Below, in pieces: positions 25,058 to 33,532 of a stretch of DNA of 64,000 nt. Source of the DNA: Alsobacter metallidurans (GTDB lineage: Bacteria; Pseudomonadota; Alphaproteobacteria; Rhizobiales; Beijerinckiaceae); NCBI RefSeq assembly GCF_014636935.1, contig NZ_BMES01000002.1:2167148-2231147 (forward strand), given 5' to 3'. The notes under the pieces are model-generated. The model was given only the letters and a program-made list of their open reading frames with translations, was not told where the DNA came from and searched no databases. Position numbers and translations under genes: made by a program. Numbering within the stretch: the stretch's first letter is position 1; each line of letters starts with the position of its first letter.

Positions 25058-26278
25058 ATGGACCTGAAGAGCAAGCTCGAGATCCTCGCCGACGCCGCCA
25101 AATATGACGCATCCTGCGCTTCCAGCGGCGGCGCGAAGCGCGACTCGCTCGACCGCAAGGGCATCGGCTCCTCGGGCGGCAGCGGCATCTGCCACAGCTA
25201 CACGCCGGACGGGCGCTGCGTCTCGCTACTCAAGATCCTGCTCACCAACGCGTGCATCTACGACTGCCTCTATTGCATCAACCGGTCGTCCAGCCACGTC
25301 CGGCGCGCCCGATTCAGCGTCGAGGAGGTCGTGAAGCTCACGCTCAACTTCTACAAGCGCAACTATATCGAGGGGCTGTTCCTGTCGTCCGGCATTATCA
25401 AGTCGCCGGACTACACCATGGAGGAGCTGATCCGCGTCGCCCGCACGCTGCGCGAGGACCACGCTTTCCGGGGCTACATTCACCTGAAGCTGATCCCCAA
25501 CGCCGACCCGCGGCTGCTGGAGGAAGCCGGCCGCTGGGCCGACCGCGTCAGCGTCAACATCGAGCTGCCCAAGGCCGACAGCCTCGAGAAGCTCGCGCCC
25601 CGCAAGGAGATCGGCGACATCCGCCGCTCCATGGGCCATCTCCGCGGCGTGATCGACGAACAGCCGCGCCACAAGGGCCGGAGCTTCGCGCCCGCGGGCC
25701 AGTCCACGCAGATGATCGTCGGCGCGGACGACGCCAATGACGGGCACATCCTCACCACCAGCGCGGCGCTGTATGGCGGATACAAACTGAAGCGCGTCTA
25801 CTACTCGGCCTTCAGCCCGATCCCGGACGCCAGCAAAGCCCTGCCGCTCAAGGCCGCGCCGCTGATCCGCGAAAATCGTCTGTACCAGGCGGATTGGCTG
25901 ATGCGCTTCTACGGCTTCGACGTGGCCGAGATCGTGAGCGGCGGCGAGGCCGGCATGCTGTCGCTCGACATGGACCCGAAGCTCGCCTGGGCGCTGAAGC
26001 ACCGCGAGCGCTTTCCGCTGGACGTGAACCTGGCCAGCCGCGAGGAGCTGCTGCGGGTGCCGGGCCTTGGAGTGCGCACGGTGGACCGCATCCTCTCGTC
26101 GCGACGCGTGCGCAGCCTGCGCGGGGACGATCTGGCGCGTTTGAAGGTGCCGCTTCGCAAGGTCTCGCCCTTCATCGTCCTGCCGGACCATCGGCCGACG
26201 AAGCTGCTCGACCGCGCCGACCTGCAGGCCTGGCTGAAGCCGCCAAGCACGCAGCAACTGGACTTGTTCGCCGCGTAG
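25058..26278 (+). CDS. SplB-like radical SAM protein, putative DNA modification/repair
   Basis: A 406-residue protein of the TIGR03916 type. The radical SAM cluster motif is C66-x3-C70-x2-C73 (NACIYDCLYC), with additional N-terminal cysteines at 20, 45 and 54. The C-terminal region carries a helix-hairpin-helix (LLRVPGLGVRTVDRILSSRR), a DNA-binding element. Distant similarity to spore photoproduct lyase is the only functional hint; no substrate is established. The following UdgX-type gene is its usual partner, which supports a joint role in base damage or modification. ATG 25058 follows GGAAGGA. Confidence 0.88.
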   Translation: MDLKSKLEILADAAKYDASCASSGGAKRDSLDRKGIGSSGGSGICHSYTPDGRCVSLLKILLTNACIYDCLYCINRSSSHVRRARFSVEEVVKLTLNFYKRNYIEGLFLSSGIIKSPDYTMEELIRVARTLREDHAFRGYIHLKLIPNADPRLLEEAGRWADRVSVNIELPKADSLEKLAPRKEIGDIRRSMGHLRGVIDEQPRHKGRSFAPAGQSTQMIVGADDANDGHILTTSAALYGGYKLKRVYYSAFSPIPDASKALPLKAAPLIRENRLYQADWLMRFYGFDVAEIVSGGEAGMLSLDMDPKLAWALKHRERFPLDVNLASREELLRVPGLGVRTVDRILSSRRVRSLRGDDLARLKVPLRKVSPFIVLPDHRPTKLLDRADLQAWLKPPSTQQLDLFAA

Positions 26279-26298
26279 TTTCTCTCGTTTTCTGGCGT

Positions 26299-26373
26299 TA
26301 TGGCCGGGCTCGTCCCGGCCATCCACGCCGGGGCCCAGCGCGTGGATGCCCGGGACGAGCCCGGACATGACGG
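26299..26373. repeat. Palindromic intergenic repeat, family B, copy 2
   Basis: TATGGCCGGGCTCGTCCCGG ... CCGGGACGAGCCCGGACATG with an internal CCACGC/GCGTGG pair makes a nearly complete hairpin. It is the same family as 6931-7008 and 34537-34614. It separates the radical SAM gene from the UdgX gene. Confidence 0.8.
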
Positions 26374-26452
26374 TGGAGGGGCGGAGACGAACCGTCGGGC
26401 GCCGCGGCGCGTGCAGGCCCACTCATACAGAAAGGCCCTGAGCCCCCCCGCC

Positions 26453-27928
26453 ATGCCGCATCCCAATCCCGACATCCACCGCGTCCAGCTTGCCGGCGAC
26501 ACCGACTTCGCGGGCTTCCGCGACGCCGCGCGGCTGCATCTGCGGGCCGGGATCCCGCCCGGACGGGTGGTCTGGGACACGGCCGAGCCCGGCGGCGACC
26601 TCTTCGGCGACGCGCCCGCGCCACCGCTGCCGCAGGGTGAGCAGCGCGCGCCGCCCCGCGTCTCCCGGGCGTTTCTCGACACCGCCCAATCGGTCGCGCT
26701 TCATCGCGAGCCGGGGCGGTTCAGGCTGATCTACCAGCTGCTCTGGCGGCTTTGCGACGAACCGCGGCTCATGTCGGTGGCGTCCGACCAGGACGTGATG
26801 CGGTTCCACGACCTCGCCAAGGCGGTGCGGCGCGACATCCACAAGATGCACGCGTTCCTGCGCTTCCGGGACATCTACAGCCCGGACGGCGAAGCCTTCG
26901 TGGCGTGGTACGAGCCCGACAACCACATCGTCGAAGCGGCGTCGCCGTTTTTCGTGAAGCGCTTCGCCAGCCTGCGCTGGACCATCCTGACGCCCGAGCG
27001 CTCGGCCCATTGGACCGGCGACGAGCTGTTGTTCGGACCCGGCGCCAACCGGCGGCAGTCGCCGCAGGGCGACCCGCTGGAGGAGCTCTGGCGCTCCTAC
27101 TACGCCAACATCTTCAACCCGGCCCGGCTCAACACCGACGCCATGCGGGCCGAGATGCCCAAGCGCTTCTGGAAAAACCTGCCCGAGGCGGCGCTGATCC
27201 CCGACCTCGTGGCGGGCGCCGCCGCCCGCACGGCCGCGATGATCGAGGCGGCTCCCACTTTCCCGGTTCATCGACGCGGCGCAGAGCTGCCGGAGCCCGC
27301 CGATGCGGCGGCCGCGGACGCGCAGGGGCTGCCCGCCATCGCGGCGGCCGCGAAGGCCTGCCGCGCCTGCCCGCTCTGGGAGCAGGCGACCCAGACGGTG
27401 CCGGGCGAAGGTCCCGAGACCGCGCGCCTGATGGTGGTGGGCGAGCAGCCGGGCGACCTGGAGGACATTGCCGGCCGGCCTTTCGTGGGTCCGGCGGGGC
27501 GCATCTTCGACCAGGCGCTCGCGCAGGCGGGCGTCGGCCGCGAGGGGGCCTATGTCACCAATGCGGTGAAGCATTTCAAATTCGAGCCGCGCGGCAAAAG
27601 GCGCATCCACAAGCGCCCGGCCGCGGGCGAGATCCACGCCTGCCTGCCCTGGCTGGAGCGCGAGGTCGCGACTGTCGACCCCGAGGTGATCGTGATGCTG
27701 GGCGCCTCGGCCGCCCAGGCGGTGCTCGGCCGCGCCGTCGCGGTGACGCGCGAGCGCGGCCAACCCTTCCGGCTGCCGGACGGGCGCTGGGGCGTCATCG
27801 CCACGCACCCGTCCTACATTCTGCGCCTGCAGACCGAGCCCGAAAAGGACGCCGCCTTCGCGGCCCTGGTGAGCGACCTGAAGACGGCCGCCGACCTGAT
27901 CGGGCCGTCGCCCGGAAGCCCGGCCTAG
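26453..27928 (+). CDS. DUF4130-UdgX fusion (uracil-DNA-binding/glycosylase-like protein)
   Basis: A 491-residue two-part protein. Residues 1 to about 270 are the DUF4130/TIGR03915 domain (RLIYQLLWRLCDEPRLMSVA, MHAFLRFRD, YANIFNPARLN). From about 300 a family 4-like uracil-DNA glycosylase domain carries the UdgX hallmarks: Cys-rich CRACPLWEQATQ, GEQPGDLED (330-338), FVGPAGRIFDQAL, the UdgX-specific KRRIHK insert with H386, and HPSYILR. In Mycobacterium smegmatis UdgX the equivalent His forms a covalent link with uracil-containing DNA after excision. ATG 26453 is chosen at the start of the conserved sequence; the frame is open through the upstream repeat. It follows the radical SAM gene. Confidence 0.92.
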   Translation: MPHPNPDIHRVQLAGDTDFAGFRDAARLHLRAGIPPGRVVWDTAEPGGDLFGDAPAPPLPQGEQRAPPRVSRAFLDTAQSVALHREPGRFRLIYQLLWRLCDEPRLMSVASDQDVMRFHDLAKAVRRDIHKMHAFLRFRDIYSPDGEAFVAWYEPDNHIVEAASPFFVKRFASLRWTILTPERSAHWTGDELLFGPGANRRQSPQGDPLEELWRSYYANIFNPARLNTDAMRAEMPKRFWKNLPEAALIPDLVAGAAARTAAMIEAAPTFPVHRRGAELPEPADAAAADAQGLPAIAAAAKACRACPLWEQATQTVPGEGPETARLMVVGEQPGDLEDIAGRPFVGPAGRIFDQALAQAGVGREGAYVTNAVKHFKFEPRGKRRIHKRPAAGEIHACLPWLEREVATVDPEVIVMLGASAAQAVLGRAVAVTRERGQPFRLPDGRWGVIATHPSYILRLQTEPEKDAAFAALVSDLKTAADLIGPSPGSPA

Positions 27929-28665
27929 ACGAGCTCCACCACCACGCGCCCGATACGGTCGAGCTCGGCCTCGATCCGCGTCGGCGCGGTGAAGCGCTTG
28001 GGCGGCGAGATGCTGCCGGTGGTGACGAGCTGGCCGGCCTTGAGGCCGCCGAGCGTGTCCTCCTGGGCGTTGGCCCAGTTCACCAGCCAGCCGATCGGAT
28101 CGCCGGCCGGGTGCCCGCCCGTCTTCTCGTGCTGCAACTCGCCATTGGCCCAATAGCGGCACACCAGCGTGGCCGGATCCCCGATGACGGCGAGCGGCTT
28201 GGCGTCGCCCGAGATGTAGGCGCCGTTGCCCATGTTGTCGGCCAGCCAGCGGTTGGGCTCCGCCTCCGGCGGCATCTCGAGGTAGCGGCTGGCCACCATC
28301 TCGACCCCCACCAGCGCGTCGCCGATCGCCGCGCCGATCTCCTCGCGGGTATAGGGCTGCCCGGGACGCGGCGGCAGGTCCTTGGTGAGGATGACTCCAA
28401 GCTCGATCTCCACCACGGCGCCGCCGGGCGGCAGCGCGTAGCGCGCGCCGTTGCCGAGGAGCACGTCCGAGAACATCGGGGCCGCCGTGGACGTGGCGTC
28501 CGGCATCGCGACCTTCCAGCCGCCGACCTGGACGCCGAGCCCCTGCGCGACCGCGGCCTGCGTCGCGAAGGCGTCCTGGCGGTTGATCGACGGCAGCGAG
28601 CCGCTCGCGATCGGGGCCTTGGTCCGGTACGAATCCAGCAGCGCGTCGGCAATGTCCTTGGTCAT
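27925..28665 (-). CDS. 2-keto-4-pentenoate hydratase / fumarylacetoacetase-fold enzyme
   Basis: A 246-residue MhpD-like protein. Motifs are GSLPSINRQDAFATQAAVAQ, GVQVGGWKVAMPD, VEIELGVILTKDLP (acidic metal ligands), GVEMVASRYLE, and LVTTGSISPPKRF near the end. Relatives hydrate 2-hydroxypenta-2,4-dienoate in aromatic meta-cleavage or decarboxylate oxalocrotonate. There are no other meta-cleavage genes nearby, so the substrate is open. It overlaps the UdgX stop by four bases (convergent) and is divergent from the KDPG-aldolase gene. ATG 28665 follows AGGGTGG. Confidence 0.82.
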   Translation of the reverse strand: MTKDIADALLDSYRTKAPIASGSLPSINRQDAFATQAAVAQGLGVQVGGWKVAMPDATSTAAPMFSDVLLGNGARYALPPGGAVVEIELGVILTKDLPPRPGQPYTREEIGAAIGDALVGVEMVASRYLEMPPEAEPNRWLADNMGNGAYISGDAKPLAVIGDPATLVCRYWANGELQHEKTGGHPAGDPIGWLVNWANAQEDTLGGLKAGQLVTTGSISPPKRFTAPTRIEAELDRIGRVVVELV

Positions 28666-28679
28666 CGTCCACCCTCGAC

Positions 28680-28691
28680 TTAATCGTTTGA
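28680..28691. promoter_or_regulatory. LacI-like operator candidate between hydratase and aldolase genes
   Basis: TTAATCGTTTGA matches the perfect palindrome TCAATCGATTGA (43389-43400) at 10 of 12 positions and has the central CG usual for LacI-family sites. It is 15 bases upstream of the hydratase ATG. Low confidence as a single short match. Confidence 0.3.
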
Positions 28692-28827
28692 ACCTGCGAG
28701 AGATGGCACGAATTGCAGGCAGCGCCAAGCCGCCCGGCAAGCTGCCCCCCTCGCCTTGCGGCCATTGACGCGCGCCCGTGGCGAGCGAAATCTGAGCTCA
28801 TACCAGCCGCCCGCAGGAGGACCCGTC

Positions 28828-29469
28828 GTGACCGAAGCCCGCCAATCGGCTCTTCTCGCCATTCTGCGCCGCGCGCCCGTGGTGCCGGTCCTCACCATCG
28901 ACGACCCGCACACGGCCGTTCCTCTGGCCCATGCGCTGGTGGCCGGCGGCCTGCCCGCGCTGGAGATCACGCTGCGCACCGACGCCGCGCTGGAAGCCAT
29001 GGAGCTGATCGCCCGCCACGTGCCGGACGCCATCGTGGGCGCAGGCACGGTGCTGACGCCCTCGCAGGTGCGCGAGGCCGATTCGGCCGGCGCCCGGTTC
29101 CTGGTCAGCCCTGGCTGTTCGCCGAAGCTGGCCGAAGCCGCGGCGCACGGCACGGCGCCGCTGCTGCCCGGCGCCTCCACGGCGAGCGAGGCCATGACGC
29201 TGGCCGAGATGGGCCACACGGTCATGAAGTTCTTTCCCGCCGAGCCGGCCGGGGGCGCGGCCTTCCTGAAGGCGCTCGGTGCGCCGCTGCCGCACATCCT
29301 GTTCTGCCCCACCGGCGGCATCGACGCCGAGAAGGCCAGGACCTATCTGGCGCTTGCCAACGTCGTGTGCGTCGGCGGATCCTGGATCGCGCCGGCGGCC
29401 GCCGTGAAGGCCGGCGACTGGGCGACGGTGACCCGCCTGTCCCGCGCCGCCGCGGAATTGCGGGGCTGA
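28828..29469 (+). CDS. eda: 2-dehydro-3-deoxy-6-phosphogluconate aldolase
   Basis: A 213-residue class I aldolase that splits KDPG (and often related 2-keto-3-deoxy acids) into pyruvate and an aldehyde. Catalytic marks: Glu in LEITLRT (about residue 51), VGAGTVLTPSQV, FLVSPGC, the Schiff-base Lys in VMKFFPAE (about 138), and PTGGID. GTG 28828 follows a perfect AGGAGG by seven bases, which decides the start over an upstream open stretch. No edd (6-phosphogluconate type) or zwf is adjacent; the IlvD/Edd dehydratase at 36 kb may be the metabolic partner. Confidence 0.93.
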   Translation: MTEARQSALLAILRRAPVVPVLTIDDPHTAVPLAHALVAGGLPALEITLRTDAALEAMELIARHVPDAIVGAGTVLTPSQVREADSAGARFLVSPGCSPKLAEAAAHGTAPLLPGASTASEAMTLAEMGHTVMKFFPAEPAGGAAFLKALGAPLPHILFCPTGGIDAEKARTYLALANVVCVGGSWIAPAAAVKAGDWATVTRLSRAAAELRG

Positions 29470-29493
29470 CGCGGAGCCTGCCGGAGGCTTCGC

Positions 29494-30147
29494 ATGCTGT
29501 TCAACACCGTTGCGACCGCCCTCGACTGGCTGGGCATCGTCGTGTTCGCGATTTCGGGCGCGCTGGTCGCGTCCCGCAAGCAGATGGACATCGTCGGCTT
29601 TGCGCTGCTGGGCGTCGCGACCGGCATCGGCGGCGGCTCCCTGCGCGACGTCCTGCTCGGGCTGACGCCCGTGTTCTGGGTGCGCCAGCCCGAATACCTC
29701 CTGACCTGCGCGGCCGTGTCCTCGGTGGTGTTCTTCACCGCCCACCTCGCCCATTCGCGCTACCGCCTGCTGCTCTGGTTCGATGCGCTCGGCCTCGCGC
29801 TGTTCGCCGTCACCGGAGCCGAGCGGGCGCTCGGCGCAGGGGCGGCCCCCACGGTCGCGGTCGCGATGGGGGTTGTCACCGCCACGTTCGGCGGCGTGAT
29901 CCGGGACGTGCTCGGCGGCGAGATGCCGGTTGTGCTCAGCCGCGAGGTCTATGTCACGGCCGCGCTGGTCGGCGCAGGCGCTTTCGTGGCGAGCACGCAT
30001 CTGGGGGTCAGCCGAGAAGTGGCGGTGGCGGTCGGATTCACGGCCGGGTTCCTGGTGCGCGGCGCGGCGCTTTCGCGGGGTTGGACCCTGCCCCGCTACC
30101 GCGGCCGCGCCGGCCGAACGCTCGACGAAATCGAGCGGCTCGACTAA
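29494..30147 (+). CDS. TRIC-type cation channel family protein (YadS/UPF0126)
   Basis: A 217-residue membrane protein with seven hydrophobic helices and two copies of the UPF0126 domain. The repeat signature appears twice: FAISGALVASRKQMDIVGFA with GIGGGSLRDVLLGLTP, and later FAVTGAERALGAGAAP with FGGVIRDVLGGEMP. Bacterial TRIC proteins are trimeric K+-permeable channels. It starts 24 bases after eda; functional linkage is doubtful. Confidence 0.92.
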   Translation: MLFNTVATALDWLGIVVFAISGALVASRKQMDIVGFALLGVATGIGGGSLRDVLLGLTPVFWVRQPEYLLTCAAVSSVVFFTAHLAHSRYRLLLWFDALGLALFAVTGAERALGAGAAPTVAVAMGVVTATFGGVIRDVLGGEMPVVLSREVYVTAALVGAGAFVASTHLGVSREVAVAVGFTAGFLVRGAALSRGWTLPRYRGRAGRTLDEIERLD

Positions 30148-30155
30148 TTCACACT

Positions 30156-30207
30156 CAGAACGTGTTTATTAAGGAGAATTGACGTTCTGTGCTGTGGAAC
30201 CTAGATA
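30156..30207 (+). promoter_or_regulatory. Sigma70-type promoter of the YeeE gene with inverted repeat
   Basis: TTGACG (30179-30184), a 17-base spacer and TAGATA (30202-30207) form the best -35/-10 pair I see in the window. Inverted repeat CAGAACGT (30156-30163) and ACGTTCTG (30182-30189) overlaps the -35, an operator-like position. Expected transcript start is near 30214, 37 bases before the ATG. Confidence 0.65.
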
Positions 30208-30250
30208 AGGGCTGAGGCCATTGGCCAATCCCCGTTTCAGGACATCACAC

Positions 30251-31507
30251 ATGTCGAGCATCAGCTCTTTCGCGCCCGCTACGGCTGGGCCAGCCGCCCA
30301 GCGGCCCACATCGGCCGCACCCGCCAATGTCGGCGCCGCCTGGGGGGCGGCCTTCGCGATCGTGGCGGGCGCGGCCGTTATCGGCGCAGTGGTCAATCCC
30401 AGGCAGGCCGCGCTGTATGGCCTCGGCGCCCTCATGGGCCTGGTGCTCTACCATGCGGCGTTCGGCTTCACGTCCGCCTGGCGGGTGTTCATCTCCGATC
30501 GCCGTGGCGCGGGCTTGCGCGCCCAGATGATCATGCTGGCGGTCGCCACCACGCTGTTCTTTCCCGTGCTGGCGTCCGGCAGCCTGTTCGGCCAGCCCGT
30601 GCAGGGGCTCGTGTCGCCCGTGGGCGTGTCGGTGGTGTTCGGCGCGTTTCTGTTCGGCATCGGCATGCAGATGGGCGGCGGCTGCGCGTCGGGCACGCTC
30701 TACACGGTCGGCGGGGGATCCACCCGCATGCTGATCACGCTGGCGGCCTTTATCGTCGGCTCCACGGTGGGCGCCGCGCACCTGCATTGGTGGGCCGCGC
30801 AGCCGAGCTTTGCGCCGGTTTCGCTCGTGAAGCTCTGGGGCCCGTGGGCGGCCCTGGCCGTGAACCTCGCGGTGTTCGCCGCCATCGCGGCGGCGACGAT
30901 CTATTTCGAGCGCAAGCGCCATGGCGCGCTGGAGGCCGAGAAGCCCTCGCCCCGCCATGGCCTCGCCCGCCTGCTGCGCGGTCCCTGGCCGCTGATCGCG
31001 GGCGGCGTCGCGCTGGCGCTCTTGAACTTCGCCACGCTGGCGCTGGCCGGCAAACCCTGGGGCATCACGTCGGCCTTCGCGTTGTGGGGCTCCAAGATCA
31101 CGGCCTCGCTCGGCGTCGCGGACGTCGCGAGCTGGCCTTACTGGTCGAACCCGGCCAACAAGGCCGCGCTGCAGAACAGCGTCCTGAACGACGTCACCTC
31201 CGTGATGGACATCGGCATCGTGGTCGGCGCGCTGCTCGCCGCCGCGCTGGCCGGCCGCTATGCGCCGACCTGGCGCGTGCCGCTGCGCTCGGCCCTGGCC
31301 GCGATCCTGGGCGGCCTGTTGCTCGGCTACGGCGCACGTCTCGCCTACGGGTGCAACATCGGCGCGTATTTCTCAGGCATCGCGTCCGGCAGCCTGCATG
31401 GCTGGGTGTGGATGGTCGCGGCCTTCGCGGGCAACGTCATCGGGACCCGGCTTCGGCCGTTGTTCGACCTGGAAGTCGAGCGCACGCCTCGGCTGACGGC
31501 CTGCTGA
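30251..31507 (+). CDS. YeeE/YedE-family (TsuA-like) sulfur transporter
   Basis: A 418-residue membrane protein with about nine to ten hydrophobic helices. The two conserved cysteine motifs of TsuA/YeeE proteins are present: GGGCASGTLYTVGGGS in the middle and GYGARLAYGCNIGAYFSG near the C-terminus. In Spirochaeta YeeE these Cys pass thiosulfate through the membrane. The N-terminal 25 residues are Ala/Pro-rich and cytoplasmic. ATG 30251 lies behind a good promoter. No TusA/YeeD partner is adjacent. Confidence 0.88.
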   Translation: MSSISSFAPATAGPAAQRPTSAAPANVGAAWGAAFAIVAGAAVIGAVVNPRQAALYGLGALMGLVLYHAAFGFTSAWRVFISDRRGAGLRAQMIMLAVATTLFFPVLASGSLFGQPVQGLVSPVGVSVVFGAFLFGIGMQMGGGCASGTLYTVGGGSTRMLITLAAFIVGSTVGAAHLHWWAAQPSFAPVSLVKLWGPWAALAVNLAVFAAIAAATIYFERKRHGALEAEKPSPRHGLARLLRGPWPLIAGGVALALLNFATLALAGKPWGITSAFALWGSKITASLGVADVASWPYWSNPANKAALQNSVLNDVTSVMDIGIVVGALLAAALAGRYAPTWRVPLRSALAAILGGLLLGYGARLAYGCNIGAYFSGIASGSLHGWVWMVAAFAGNVIGTRLRPLFDLEVERTPRLTAC

Positions 31508-31622
31508 ACCGCAAGCGGCGGCGCTGATTTCGGCGCCGCACGCTTTGAACCGCGCTCCCGGTTCTTCACATTCGGCAAGAGCGTCCCCACTTGGATCGCA
31601 GATCACGAGAGGGGACGCAGCC

Positions 31623-32600
31623 ATGTTCGACGCCAAGAAACTGCTGGACGCCATGATGTCCGCCAGCCAGTCGCCTGCGCAGGGCGGCTCGGGCCAGGGC
31701 GGGCTGGGAGGCCTGCTCGGCAACGTGCTCGGGCAGTTGCAGCAGGGCGGCGGGGCTCAGGCCCAAGGCGGCGGCCAAGGAGCCGGCGGCTCCGCGCAGG
31801 GCGGCATCGGCGGCCTCATCGGCTCGGTGCTCGGGCAGGCCACGCAGGGCCTCCAGGGCGCGGGACGGCAGACCGGCGTGTCGCCGGCCATCAACGACAT
31901 TCTCGGCCGCCTCTCGGGCGGGCAGGCCGGCGGGGGTGGCGGCGACCTGCTTGGACGCGCCAAGGACATGCTGGGCCAGAACCAGCTCGCCGGCGGCGCC
32001 GCGCTCGGCAGCCTCGCGGGCTTGTTCCTCGGCAGCAAGGCCGGGCGCGGGCTGGCGGTGGACGCCGCCAAGCTCGGCGGCCTCGCACTGGTGGGCGGGT
32101 TGGCCTACCAGGCCTGGCAGAACTACCAGCAGGGCAAGCCGCTGGTGTCGCTGCCGCAGCAGAGCGGACAACCGCAGATCGCCGAGGCGCCGGCCGAAAG
32201 CCCCTTCGGAACCACCGGCGACGCCGGGCGGGACAACGCAACAGCGCTGCTGCTGATCCGCGCCATGATCGCGGCCGCGTCGGCCGACGGCGTGGTCGAC
32301 GACGCCGAGCGCGCGCACATCACCGGCAATCTCCAGCAGCTCGGCGCCGAGCCGGACGCGGCGCGCTTCCTTGACGCCGAGTTCGCCAGCCCGGCCTCGG
32401 CCGTGAATCTGGCCGCCCAGGCGGGCAGCCCGGAAGTCGCCGCGCAGGTCTACGCGGCCGCGCGCCTCACGATCGATCCGGACCAGGAGGCCGAAACGGC
32501 CTTCCTGCGGGACCTCGCCGGGGCGCTGGGGCTCGATGCACAGCTCGTCGCCAACATCGACGCCGCGGCCGAAAGCGCGAAGGTGCAGCAGACCGCTTGA
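31623..32600 (+). CDS. DUF533 (YebE/TerB-like) protein
   Basis: A 325-residue protein. Residues about 20-120 are low-complexity Gly/Gln repeats (QGGSGQGGLGGLLGNVLGQL and similar). A short membrane-like glycine-rich segment follows (LGSLAGLFLGSKAGRGLAV), then the TerB-like helical domain (LLIRAMIAAASADGVVDDAE, RAHITGNLQQLG, ARLTIDPDQEAETAFLRDLA). The latter motif resembles the metal-binding helices of tellurite-resistance TerB. Inner-membrane association is likely; function unknown. ATG 31623 follows GAGGGGA. The next gene starts about six bases after the stop. Confidence 0.88.
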   Translation: MFDAKKLLDAMMSASQSPAQGGSGQGGLGGLLGNVLGQLQQGGGAQAQGGGQGAGGSAQGGIGGLIGSVLGQATQGLQGAGRQTGVSPAINDILGRLSGGQAGGGGGDLLGRAKDMLGQNQLAGGAALGSLAGLFLGSKAGRGLAVDAAKLGGLALVGGLAYQAWQNYQQGKPLVSLPQQSGQPQIAEAPAESPFGTTGDAGRDNATALLLIRAMIAAASADGVVDDAERAHITGNLQQLGAEPDAARFLDAEFASPASAVNLAAQAGSPEVAAQVYAAARLTIDPDQEAETAFLRDLAGALGLDAQLVANIDAAAESAKVQQTA

Positions 32601-32605
32601 CGGCC

Positions 32606-33169
32606 ATGCTCGCCCTCCCCCGCACCGCCGTGCTGCTGCCGATCGACATGCAGCAGGCGTTCGACGATCCGGCTTTCCCGCCGCGCAGCAACCCGGATTG
32701 CGACCGTAACGGGTTGGCGCTTCTTGCCGCCTGGCGTGCGCGCGGCATGCCGATCATCCATGTGCGACACGACTCCGTGGAGCCCGGCTCCAGGCTGCGG
32801 CCCGAGGCGCCCGGCAACGCCTTCCGGGCCGGCTTCGGCCCGCAAGGCGACGAGGCGCTGGTGACCAAGAGCGTCAACGCCTGCTTCATCGGCACGGATC
32901 TCGACCTACGCCTCCGGCGGCTGGGCGCGACGCATGTGGTCGCCTTTGGCATCACGACGGATCAGTGCGTTTCCACCACGGTGCGCGTCGGCGCGAACAT
33001 GGGCTGGCGCATGATCGTGGCCGCCGACGCCTGCGCGTGCTTCGACATGCCGGGCCTCGATGGGGCCGTGATCCCGGCCGACACCGTGCAGGCGGTCCAC
33101 CTCGCCACCCTGGCGGCGGAGTTCGCCGCGGTTCACCGCACAGCCGAGATCGTGGCCGCTCTCCCGTGA
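32606..33169 (+). CDS. Isochorismatase-family cysteine hydrolase
   Basis: A 187-residue hydrolase with the family triad: Asp in LLPIDMQQAFDDP (about 14), Lys in VTKSVNACFIG (about 90) and the nucleophile Cys in GITTDQCVSTTVRVG. Relatives hydrolyse nicotinamide, N-carbamoyl amides, ureidoacrylate or isochorismate. The substrate cannot be read from sequence. ATG 32606 is used; a TTG nine bases upstream overlaps the DUF533 stop and is an alternative coupled start. Confidence 0.85.
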   Translation: MLALPRTAVLLPIDMQQAFDDPAFPPRSNPDCDRNGLALLAAWRARGMPIIHVRHDSVEPGSRLRPEAPGNAFRAGFGPQGDEALVTKSVNACFIGTDLDLRLRRLGATHVVAFGITTDQCVSTTVRVGANMGWRMIVAADACACFDMPGLDGAVIPADTVQAVHLATLAAEFAAVHRTAEIVAALP

Positions 33170-33172
33170 GCT

Positions 33173-33259
33173 GTCATCTCCGGCGACCTGCGCAGCAGGT
33201 CGCAAAGGCGCGGCTGCGCTGGATCCCCTTCCCGGCGCTTCGCGCCGCCGGGAATGACC
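33173..33259. repeat. Palindromic intergenic repeat, family C, copy 2
   Basis: GTCATCTCCGGCGACCTGCG ... GGATCCCCTTCCCGGCGCTT ... CGGGAATGAC is a shorter and diverged copy of the element at 10984-11088. It sits between convergent genes, where it may help end both transcripts. Confidence 0.7.
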
Positions 33260-33272
33260 GCGAGAGCCGAGG

Positions 33273-33503
33273 CTAGTTCACCTTCTTTAGGAAGCTCGTC
33301 TTCAGCATCAGGCCCTTGATGTTGTCGACGCGGCACTCGATGTGCTCCGGGTCGTCGGTGAGGCGGATGCCTTTCACCTTGGTGCCCTGCTTGATGGTGG
33401 AGGACGTGCCCTTCACCTTCAGGTCCTTGATGACGTGCACGGTGTCGCCGTTCTGAAGCCGGGCGCCGTTGCAGTCCTTCACGATCACGTCGTCGTCGCT
33501 CAT
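33273..33503 (-). CDS. PhnA-domain protein lacking the zinc ribbon
   Basis: A 76-residue protein equal to the C-terminal PhnA/YjdM domain (VIVKDCNGARLQNGDTVHVI, KDLKVKGTSSTIKQGTKVKG, IECRVDNIKGLMLKTSFLKK), an SH3-like barrel. The usual N-terminal zinc-ribbon of about 30 residues with four Cys is absent; only two scattered Cys remain. The name alkylphosphonate utilisation is historical and no phn genes are nearby. Short PhnA proteins of this size are common. Confidence 0.85.
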   Translation of the reverse strand: MSDDDVIVKDCNGARLQNGDTVHVIKDLKVKGTSSTIKQGTKVKGIRLTDDPEHIECRVDNIKGLMLKTSFLKKVN

Positions 33504-33532
33504 GGTTGCCCCCGCAAGCCTGAGTTGAGCCG

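Noticed and set aside
26423-28801. A 792-codon minus-strand open frame spanning three genes
   Set aside because: It runs through UdgX (antisense) and the hydratase in another frame. Composition is Arg/Gly/Ala-rich with no domain, and both covered genes have strong motifs.
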